This document shows positions 1 to 5,212 of a stretch of 5,212 bases of DNA, one piece after another. The translations under genes were made by a program, and so were the position numbers. Positions within the stretch are counted from its first letter, which is position 1, and the number at the start of each line of letters is the position of its first letter. The notes beneath the pieces were generated by a model, which did no database searches, had not been told where the DNA came from, and saw nothing but the letters and a program-made list of their open reading frames with translations. This DNA comes from JAJTFW01 sp031421935 (GTDB lineage Bacteria; Bacteroidota; Bacteroidia; AKYH767-A; OLB10), in NCBI GenBank assembly GCA_031421935.1, contig JANOPQ010000263.1, forward strand, positions 1 to 5,212. Direction: 5' to 3'.

Positions 1-9
1 GTGAATTTC

Positions 10-39
10 TGTAGAGACGCCATTAATGGCGTCTCTACA
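10..39. repeat. Perfect 30-bp palindrome, REP/MITE-like
   Basis: The two 15-base arms, TGTAGAGACGCCATT and AATGGCGTCTCTACA, are exact reverse complements with no spacer; the next bases outward (9 and 40) do not pair. Single-stranded DNA or RNA from here could fold into a long hairpin. No run of T follows on either strand, so a simple intrinsic terminator is not well supported. From memory, palindromes with GTAGAGACGC arms occur as dispersed repeats in several bacterial genomes, including cyanobacteria and Bacteroidota. I read this as one copy of such an element, but dispersal cannot be shown from a single window. Confidence 0.8.
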
Positions 40-44
40 ATTTG

Positions 45-62
45 GTCGCGATGCTTCGCGAC
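45..62. repeat. Second hairpin adjoining the palindrome
   Basis: GTCGCGA and TCGCGAC form a perfect 7-bp stem around the 4-base loop TGCT. It begins six bases after the 30-bp palindrome and is far richer in GC than its surroundings. The two hairpins together may be one repeat unit, or a pair of REP-type elements. The pair lies more than 200 bases past the stop codon of the methyltransferase, which reads toward it, so it could mark the end of that transcript, but the distance makes this weak. Confidence 0.65.
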
Positions 63-273
63 TTCCTATTAAACTATCAGCGAACAGTTATTAAACCTTT
101 AGCTTAGCTAGACGCCTATACGATAGCTATCAGGAAGCAGATAGGGCTTAAATAAACTTGTGTTTGGTATTACATCAATTACAAGTATAGCTTCGAAACA
201 GATCGTTCGCTCCTACATACAGAGCTTAAAATGAGAATAAGCAATCGCAAATAAAAGAAAAATGTTTGGATAT
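63..273. other. Non-coding stretch downstream of the methyltransferase
   Basis: I find no plausible coding region here in either direction. There is a 10-bp palindrome, GATAGCTATC, at 122-131, and a loose inverted pair, ACTTGT at 156-161 and ACAAGT at 181-186. Both are short enough to be chance in AT-rich DNA. The minus-strand sequence just after the methyltransferase stop is T-rich but has no preceding GC stem, so no intrinsic terminator is evident. It may be decayed repeat sequence linked to the hairpins at 10-62, but that is speculation. Confidence 0.5.
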
Positions 274-1239
274 TTATTGTTTCTCTACAAAGAAAAACTC
301 ATGTCCCATCCATCCTTTTTCAAAACAAAGTCTATTGGATTGTTTCCAAAATGCTTTTGCCCAATAGGAAAAATCTTTATCGTAAAGCGTTCGTATCATG
401 AGCCTGGTTACGGTTACCCATTTTGAAAGTGGAAAGACTTTGTCAAATTCATTTTTCCAACCTCTCGCTGTCCAAATATAATGTTCTCTTCCATCCACCA
501 CTTTTATGGTTTTGAATTCTCCGGGTTTCGCACAGGAAATAAAGTGCGCTGCATCTCTAGGCAACCAAGCTTCAGGATAGCGATAAAGTAACAATCCAAT
601 ATGATAATTTTTTTGTTCTTCGTCTGTCGTACCCTCTTTTTCAACTTGCAGTTTGTTATAATCGCACTCCTTGTGATTAAAGGTCATAAACTGACCACCA
701 ATGCGTCCTCCTGGTTTTAATAGACTACTACAGTAATCAAAAAAATTTCTGTACACTTGGTCTTGTTTTCCTTCTACATAATCGGTAGGAGAAGCAAAAT
801 GTTCAGGTGAACCCATGGCCACAATGGCATCAAAAGGACCGTTATCTGGTTTATATTCTTGCCAAACTGCTCGATGCACGTTATGTCCTGAACTTTTAAG
901 ATATTCATATTGACTTTTACCCGGACAAATAGAAGTGACATCAATGCCTCTCGCTCTGCAATAATCGGAAAAAGGTCCCCAACCCGGACCAATTTCGAAA
1001 ATTTTCATTCCGCTATTTTCTTTAAGTCCTAAATATTTAAAATAGTTATCATATTTTACTTCTTGCGCCTTTTGAATGGTTTCTAATGTTGCTTTGCCAT
1101 AATTGCCAGGCCATGAATTTGAAATAGATGGAAAATTTCCAAAAATCTGACGAAAAAGTTTATCAACCGGATCATAAGCCGCGTTGTGTGGTTCAATAGC
1201 TCCTTTTGTGGTTGGGCCAATTTTCTTTTTGACTTGCAT
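274..1239 (-). CDS. SAM-dependent methyltransferase, cyclopropane-fatty-acid synthase-like
   Basis: The 321-residue protein is a class I (Rossmann-fold) methyltransferase. Motif I, the SAM-binding glycine loop, is FEIGPGWG at residues 81-88. A segment DAIVAMGSPEHF at 137-148 resembles the stretch around the conserved Glu-His of CFA and mycolic acid cyclopropane synthases, and LLKPGGRIGG at 173-182 is the usual post-motif strand. The C-terminus (CFEKGWMGHEFFFVEK) also resembles the end of that family. Family members transfer a methylene or methyl group from SAM to unsaturated lipid chains, but the substrate here cannot be read from sequence. The first ~75 residues lack a recognisable domain, and no signal peptide or membrane span is seen. 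The protein is shorter than E. coli Cfa and nearer to the mycolate enzymes. ATG at 1239 is the first start of the frame, with no clear ribosome binding site. It lies 180 nt downstream of the response regulator, so probably a separate unit. The methyltransferase class is near certain; the subfamily is moderate. Confidence 0.85.
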   Translation of the reverse strand: MQVKKKIGPTTKGAIEPHNAAYDPVDKLFRQIFGNFPSISNSWPGNYGKATLETIQKAQEVKYDNYFKYLGLKENSGMKIFEIGPGWGPFSDYCRARGIDVTSICPGKSQYEYLKSSGHNVHRAVWQEYKPDNGPFDAIVAMGSPEHFASPTDYVEGKQDQVYRNFFDYCSSLLKPGGRIGGQFMTFNHKECDYNKLQVEKEGTTDEEQKNYHIGLLLYRYPEAWLPRDAAHFISCAKPGEFKTIKVVDGREHYIWTARGWKNEFDKVFPLSKWVTVTRLMIRTLYDKDFSYWAKAFWKQSNRLCFEKGWMGHEFFFVEKQ

Positions 1240-1419
1240 AAATGATGTGTTGTGGATTGACTTTTAGCGTTTTTATTTTGATATTATTAGGACATAAATT
1301 TTATCATACTACAACAAATGGAGATCTTGAATTTATGTATTTTAAATAGTTAGCTATCTCAACTTTCAAGAGACATTAAAATTGTATTATCCATTAATTT
1401 TAAGTGATGAGGAAATAGA
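1240..1419. other. Intergenic gap, likely holding the methyltransferase promoter
   Basis: This AT-rich 180-base gap separates the response regulator stop from the methyltransferase start. It is long enough for a promoter serving the methyltransferase on the minus strand, but I could not find a convincing Bacteroidota-type -7 box (TAnnTTTG) with a -33 TTG. An inverted pair, TTAAAATT at 1376-1383 and AATTTTAA at 1396-1403, lies about 20 bases past the regulator stop. It contains only A and T, so it would be a weak terminator at best. No small open reading frame of note is present. Confidence 0.45.
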
Positions 1420-1875
1420 TTACATTCTTTCCATATACCAATTCAATGTCTTTTCCATTTTTTTGTAGCGGAAAATGGTGGTGATAATTTTTTGTAAACG
1501 AACAAAGGCGGTTTCACTTTTAACTACATAATCAAACGCGCGGTGATGCATACAGTTGATGGCTACATCGATTTTATCCTGTGAGGATAACATCACAACG
1601 GGAATGTCTTGGTTAAATGCTTTTATTTTATCCAATGTTTCTATTCCGTTCATAGCGTCTTTGTCAATTCCGTCGAGATGATAATCTAAAATAATTACAT
1701 CAGGATTGTTCGATAAGTTTTTCACACAAAGTTCGCCTGTAGAAAATGTCTCTATAGTAAAATCGGCATGCTGAAGGAATTCAATTTCCAGTGATTTTAA
1801 AAACACGGCATCATCATCTACTAAAAAAAGTTTAATTCGTTCGGCATCGCTCGCTATCTGTTTTTCGTTGTTCAT
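1420..1875 (-). CDS. Single-domain (CheY-like) response regulator
   Basis: The 151-residue protein is a receiver domain with almost nothing else. The acidic pocket is DDD at residues 20-22 (after KLFLV), the phospho-accepting Asp is residue 64 in ILDYHLDG, the switch Ser is residue 97 in VVMLSS, and the conserved Lys is residue 119 in VVKS. There is no DNA-binding or enzymatic output domain; the protein ends in a basic helix at about 127-151. The loop after Asp64 is about five residues longer than in CheY (DGIDKDAMNG before the helix), which I recall from Bacteroidota receivers. Its ATG overlaps the TGA of the upstream hybrid kinase by four bases, so it is probably coupled to it and is the likely acceptor from the kinase HPt domain. 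It would act in the cytoplasm by protein contact; its target is unknown. No ribosome binding site is visible before the ATG, in keeping with coupling. Confidence 0.93.
   Translation of the reverse strand: MNNEKQIASDAERIKLFLVDDDAVFLKSLEIEFLQHADFTIETFSTGELCVKNLSNNPDVIILDYHLDGIDKDAMNGIETLDKIKAFNQDIPVVMLSSQDKIDVAINCMHHRAFDYVVKSETAFVRLQKIITTIFRYKKMEKTLNWYMERM
1872..1875 (-). promoter_or_regulatory. ATGA stop/start overlap (translational coupling)
   Basis: On the minus strand the ATGA at 1875-1872 contains both the response regulator ATG and the kinase TGA stop. Such 4-nt overlaps are typical of translationally coupled gene pairs. With no Shine-Dalgarno sequence close upstream, termination-reinitiation is a reasonable way for the second gene to be translated. 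Confidence 0.8.
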
Positions 1876-4800
1876 TCGTTATTAGTTTTAATCCTGTTGA
1901 ATTCTTCTGTTAATTCTTGGCAAGCCTGCGCACAAACTTTTTCAATCTGTAAAACCATGTCAAGTATTCCTTCTGACCGTTGCTGGGTATTTGCATACTC
2001 CTGAATTTTCTTTGCCATGTTTTCAAAATCGCCACCGATTCCCATAATGGAAAACGATGGAATCATTTTATGTACTGCCGACTCCAGAAGCTTCCAGTCC
2101 TTATCCGCAAAACTTTGTTTCATCGCACTTACCAATGGGGGAGTTTGCTCTAAATAAAGTGAAATCATTTCCATCATCAGCTTCGGATCAGATTTTGTCC
2201 GGCTAATTAAATATTCAAGGTCAATGCATTTTGACTTTTCATTTTGATGGTTTTCAATCATTGCTGGGGCGCTAATTTTTATTAGTGAAGGCTTTTTTAC
2301 CAGGCCAATTATTTTACTGTACAAGATCCTTTCATCAACAGGTTTTGCAATATAATCATTCATACCAACCGATTTGCATTTTGCCAAATCCACTGTTGTT
2401 ACATCGGCCGTTAATGCGATGATGGGGATTTTAGAATTCAAGGTATTGCGAATGTATTCTGTACATTCAAACCCATTCATTTCAGGCATCTGTAAGTCCA
2501 TCAAAATAATATCGTAGTCTTTTGTTTCTAATTTTTCAATGGCTATTTTCCCATTAGAGGCAATGTCGCGTTCAAACCCAAAATCATCCAATAAGGTTTT
2601 CATCAGCAGTTGGTTGAGCGCCATGTCTTCCACCACTAATACTTTTATATTTTTAATTTCTGTATCCAATTCTAAAAATTCTGTTTCTAATTCAGCTTCA
2701 GCGTTTGTTTTTTGAAAACTTAGTGTAAAACTGAAAACAGATCCCTCATTAATTTTACTTTCAACATGAATGCTGCCTCCTTGTGGCTCTACTAATTGTT
2801 TTACGATGGCAAGACCTAACCCGGTACCACCATATAAACGCGAAGTGCCACTGGATGCTTGTTGAAAGTTTTCAAAGATTTTTTGAATTTTGTTTTCTGC
2901 AATTCCAATTCCGGTATCTGCAACAGCAAATTCAATAGTTACTTGCTTTGCATCTTCACTGAGCAAGCGTACGCTTACCGTAATTTTTCCCTTTGTTGTA
3001 AATTTCACAGCGTTACTTACTAGATTTAAAATAATCTGATGTAATCGTACTGGATCGCCAACTAAAACATCGGGAATGTTGTTGTCATATTCTTTTATTA
3101 ATAGTAAATTCTTTTCTTGAATTTTTGTTTCGAACAAATGAAGCATAGCGGATATAGATAACGCCATTTTGAAAGGGACTTTCTCAAATGTCATTTTTCC
3201 AGCATCTACTTTTGCCAAATCTAATATATCGTTTATGAGTACGATTAATGCATCACCACTCATTTTTATTGCTGTTAAATATTCTTTTTGTTTTACTGTT
3301 AAATTTGTTTTCAATACCACTTTTGTAAATCCGATAATTGCATTCATCGGCGTACGAATTTCATGACTCATGTTGGAAAGAAATTGTTGTTTCGCTTTCA
3401 CGGCATCATTTGCAATTATGGTGGCACTTTCTGCTTTGCTTTTTGCTTCCTCTGCAATTCCAGTGGCCAGCTCGGCAAAAATCCTTGCCTCTGTTAATTC
3501 CTTCTCAAATCTTTTTTGCTCGGTAATTACCCGGGCCACCACTACAGCCCCCAACACGTTTCCTCTATCGTCTTTATACACTGAGCCATTAAATAATGCA
3601 GGAGTTTCCTTGCCATCCATTATGGTTAATGGATAATCAGCTACAAACCCTTTTGCAAAAACTTCTTGATACCCTTCTCGAGCTTTATCAGGTTCAGTAA
3701 AATAATCAATAAAGTTAGTGCCAATTAGTTCTTCTCGGGATAGTTCAGTTATTTTTAGAGAAGCATTATTCATATCGGTAATTTTTCCTTCGGTACTGAT
3801 GGCAAATAAGGGGTCACGGCTTGCCTCTATAAGGCTATTAGAATAGTTGGCAAGTAATTTTTGGGATGTAATATCTGTCCGAATGGCTACATACTGTTCG
3901 ATTTCTCCTATATCACTAATGAAAGGTACAATAGTGGTATCTACCCAATAAATAGTTCCATCCTTAGCTTTATTTTTTATTTCGCCTCTCCAAATTTTTC
4001 CATTGGCAATGGACACCCACATATCTCGCATAAAATCTTTCGAATGATAATTCGAATTAATGATACGATGATCCCGCCCAATCAATTCCTCACGAGTGTA
4101 TTTCGATATTTTACAGAAATTGTCATTTGCATAGTTGATAATTCCTTCTTTATCTGTAATAGCAACAATACTAGATTGGTCCAAAGCATATTTATACCCT
4201 GTAACTTCCTTTAAAGTCTTGTCTAAATTAGCTTCAAACTGTTTTTGCTTTGTAATATCACGTGCAGCCGCAAATACTCCAAGCACGGTTCCTTTATCAT
4301 TTTTATAAACGGATGCATTGTATAAAACATCCGTTAACGTACCATTTTTGTGTTTTATAGTTAACGGGTAATCGGAAACAAAACCTTTTTCAAAAACCTG
4401 CTCGTAACCTTCCTGCGCTTTTTGAGGCTCTGTGAAATAATTTGAAAAATCGGCACCTATCAGTTCTTCACGCGGAATGCCTGTAACTTTAATAGACGCC
4501 TCATTCACGTCAGTAATCTTCCCATCTGCACTGATTGTTACAAAGGGGTCTAAACTTGCTTCAATTAAGCTCCGTGCATATTGTGAAGCTAATTTTACAG
4601 AATGATTTAATGCTTCTAATTCTTTATTTGCAATTTCCCTTTTACCTTTCTCTATATTTTGAAAGTTAAGTTCTATATCAGCAATTACTAATTCTGCTGC
4701 CCGTTTTTCTTTCTCTCTGGTTTGAAAGCTAAGTTCTATATCAGCAATAACTAACTCTGCTGCTCTTTTTTCTTTCTCTCTAGTTTGAAAAATTAGTTCT

Positions 4801-5212
4801 TTGTTTGCAATGCCTAGCTCTGCAGCTCGTTTTTCTTTTTCATCGTTTTGAAAAAGGAGTTCTTTGTTGGCAATACCTAACTCTGCTGCTCGTTTTTCTT
4901 TTTCATTGTTTTGAAAAAGGAGTTCTTCGTTGGCAATGCCTAACTCCGCTGCCCGTTTTTCTTTTTCATTGTTTTGAAAAAGGAGTTCTTTATTTGCAAT
5001 GCCTAGCTCCGCTGCCCGCTTTTCTTTCTCCTCGTTTTGAAAAACAAGTTCTTTGTTGGCAATGACTAACTCTGCAGCACGTTTTTCTTTCTCCTCATTT
5101 TGAAAAACAAGTTCTTTGTTGGCAATAACTAACTCTGCAGCACGTTTTTCCTTTTCATCATCCTGAAATACAAGTTCCTTGTTGGCAATGCTTAACTCCG
5201 CTGCGCGTTTTT
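1872..5212 (-). CDS. Hybrid sensor histidine kinase with coiled-coil repeats, three PAS, receiver and HPt domains (5' end missing)
   Basis: The frame is open from the right edge (first full codon at 5210) to the TGA at 1872, showing 1112 residues; the true start lies outside. A GTG at 4508 is in frame but sits inside PAS1, so it is not the start. Numbering from the first visible residue: 21-residue coiled-coil repeats 1-187; PAS1 about 214-326; PAS2 about 339-450; PAS3 about 459-569; helical linker to about 609; HisKA with FLSNMSHEIRTP and His616; HATPase with N-box Asn729/Asn733, DTGIGI at 765-770 and GGTGLGLA at 794-801; receiver with Glu861/Asp862, Asp905, Thr934 and Lys956; HPt with His1047 in HKMIPSFSIMGI. 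All catalytic landmarks of kinase and receiver are intact. PAS2 (DHRIINSNYHS, GKIWRGEIKNKAKDGTIYW) resembles the Aer/NifL type, which in known cases can bind FAD, but a cofactor cannot be proven here. No membrane segment is seen in the visible part, so this portion is cytoplasmic. Phosphate should pass from His616 to Asp905 to His1047 and then to the overlapping response regulator. The signal sensed is unknown. Confidence 0.95.
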   Translation of the reverse strand, partial: KRAAELSIANKELVFQDDEKEKRAAELVIANKELVFQNEEKEKRAAELVIANKELVFQNEEKEKRAAELGIANKELLFQNNEKEKRAAELGIANEELLFQNNEKEKRAAELGIANKELLFQNDEKEKRAAELGIANKELIFQTREKEKRAAELVIADIELSFQTREKEKRAAELVIADIELNFQNIEKGKREIANKELEALNHSVKLASQYARSLIEASLDPFVTISADGKITDVNEASIKVTGIPREELIGADFSNYFTEPQKAQEGYEQVFEKGFVSDYPLTIKHKNGTLTDVLYNASVYKNDKGTVLGVFAAARDITKQKQFEANLDKTLKEVTGYKYALDQSSIVAITDKEGIINYANDNFCKISKYTREELIGRDHRIINSNYHSKDFMRDMWVSIANGKIWRGEIKNKAKDGTIYWVDTTIVPFISDIGEIEQYVAIRTDITSQKLLANYSNSLIEASRDPLFAISTEGKITDMNNASLKITELSREELIGTNFIDYFTEPDKAREGYQEVFAKGFVADYPLTIMDGKETPALFNGSVYKDDRGNVLGAVVVARVITEQKRFEKELTEARIFAELATGIAEEAKSKAESATIIANDAVKAKQQFLSNMSHEIRTPMNAIIGFTKVVLKTNLTVKQKEYLTAIKMSGDALIVLINDILDLAKVDAGKMTFEKVPFKMALSISAMLHLFETKIQEKNLLLIKEYDNNIPDVLVGDPVRLHQIILNLVSNAVKFTTKGKITVSVRLLSEDAKQVTIEFAVADTGIGIAENKIQKIFENFQQASSGTSRLYGGTGLGLAIVKQLVEPQGGSIHVESKINEGSVFSFTLSFQKTNAEAELETEFLELDTEIKNIKVLVVEDMALNQLLMKTLLDDFGFERDIASNGKIAIEKLETKDYDIILMDLQMPEMNGFECTEYIRNTLNSKIPIIALTADVTTVDLAKCKSVGMNDYIAKPVDERILYSKIIGLVKKPSLIKISAPAMIENHQNEKSKCIDLEYLISRTKSDPKLMMEMISLYLEQTPPLVSAMKQSFADKDWKLLESAVHKMIPSFSIMGIGGDFENMAKKIQEYANTQQRSEGILDMVLQIEKVCAQACQELTEEFNRIKTNNE
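3504..3836 (-). repeat. PAS3, the second copy of the duplicated PAS domain
   Basis: Kinase residues about 459-569, opening with the same SLIEAS and sharing GKITD, REELIG, YFTEP, KGFV and DYPLTI with PAS1. It is two residues shorter in the middle (MDGKETPALF against HKNGTLTDVLY in PAS1) and ends ARVITEQKRFE. It leads into the Ala/Glu/Lys-rich helix before the HisKA domain, so it is best placed to pass a signal to the kinase core. Confidence 0.85.
4233..4571 (-). repeat. PAS1, the first copy of a duplicated PAS domain
   Basis: Kinase residues about 214-326, from SLIEAS to ITKQKQFE. The domain carries DGKITDVNEAS, REELIG, YFTEP, DYPLTI and a closing SVYKNDKG/AARDIT block. Over the first 72 residues, 49 match PAS3 (3504-3836) by hand alignment without gaps. 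The pair probably arose by intragenic duplication. It is the domain directly joined to the coiled-coil repeats. Confidence 0.85.
4650..5212 (-). repeat. Coding tandem repeat, 63 bp (21 residues), nine copies visible
   Basis: Eight full copies (5153-5091, then every 63 bases down to 4650) and one partial copy at the edge (5212-5154) encode a unit that runs KEKRAAEL, then a variable residue, then IANKEL, a variable residue, and FQNEE or a variant. The period is exact, with no insertion or deletion between copies. Twenty-one residues are three heptads, the two leucines fall seven apart, and the unit is rich in Glu, Lys and Ala, so a long parallel coiled coil is expected. Many differences between neighbouring copies are silent, which suggests selection on the protein. 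A degenerate tenth copy (KGKREIANKEL, from 4649) follows, four residues shorter. The array continues beyond the window, so the total number is unknown. Similar repeats joined to this PAS type are, as I recall, found in other bacterial sensor kinases. Confidence 0.95.

Noticed and set aside
774..992. Minus-strand 72-codon frame inside the methyltransferase
   Set aside because: It overlaps the SAM-binding region in another frame, has low-complexity composition and no matching domain.
1376..1403. Inverted repeat TTAAAATT/AATTTTAA after the response regulator as an intrinsic terminator
   Set aside because: The stem is eight A/T-only pairs with a 12-base loop, too weak for confidence, and such pairs are expected by chance in this AT-rich gap.
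3169..4214. Several plus-strand open frames (3169-3366, 3338-3526, 3370-3636, 3861-4214)
   Set aside because: They lie opposite well-conserved PAS, linker and HisKA coding sequence and show no recognisable domain.
4506..4508. In-frame GTG as the start of the sensor kinase
   Set aside because: Translation upstream of it continues without a stop to the window edge and gives the first part of PAS1 (SLIEASLDPFVTISADGKIT) and the repeats, so the GTG is an internal valine codon.
4805..5065. Plus-strand 86-codon frame with a repetitive LVFLFHRFEKGVL-like pattern
   Set aside because: It is the antisense of the 63-bp coding repeats. Its periodicity comes entirely from the kinase coiled coil, and it has no independent domain or start signal.
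4650..5212. CRISPR array
   Set aside because: The repeats are contiguous with no unique spacers and are in frame in a coding sequence with conserved protein product.

Overview
The window is AT-rich. Its coding style points to Bacteroidota: Lys/Asn/Ile-rich proteins, no clear Shine-Dalgarno sequences before the starts, and a large PAS-rich hybrid histidine kinase with a stand-alone receiver. This placement is an inference from style and family resemblance, not from a marker gene. All recognisable genes lie on the minus strand.

Layout from left to right. Positions 1-273 are non-coding. They begin with a perfect 30-bp palindrome (10-39), followed at once by a second hairpin (45-62), which together look like a REP/MITE-type repeat. 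Positions 274-1239 encode a SAM-dependent methyltransferase resembling the cyclopropane-fatty-acid synthase family. Positions 1240-1419 are a short AT-rich intergenic gap. Positions 1420-1875 encode a single-domain response regulator. From 1872 to the right edge of the window, a very large hybrid sensor kinase is open throughout and enters from outside. Its true start is not in the window, and 1112 of its residues are visible.

The kinase reads, N to C: at least nine tandem 21-residue coiled-coil repeats, PAS1, PAS2, PAS3, a helical linker, HisKA, HATPase, receiver, HPt. Its TGA stop overlaps the ATG of the response regulator by 4 nt (ATGA), so the two are probably co-transcribed and translationally coupled. 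Together they hold every step of a four-step phosphorelay: kinase His616, receiver Asp905, HPt His1047, then Asp64 of the free receiver (kinase numbering from the first visible codon). No output domain is encoded here, so the final target is unknown. The methyltransferase is on the same strand but 180 nt downstream, and nothing ties it functionally to the relay.

I see no clearly new biological system. The parts most worth a second look are the coding tandem repeat with its subfamily structure, the left-edge palindromes, and the atypical HPt motif.
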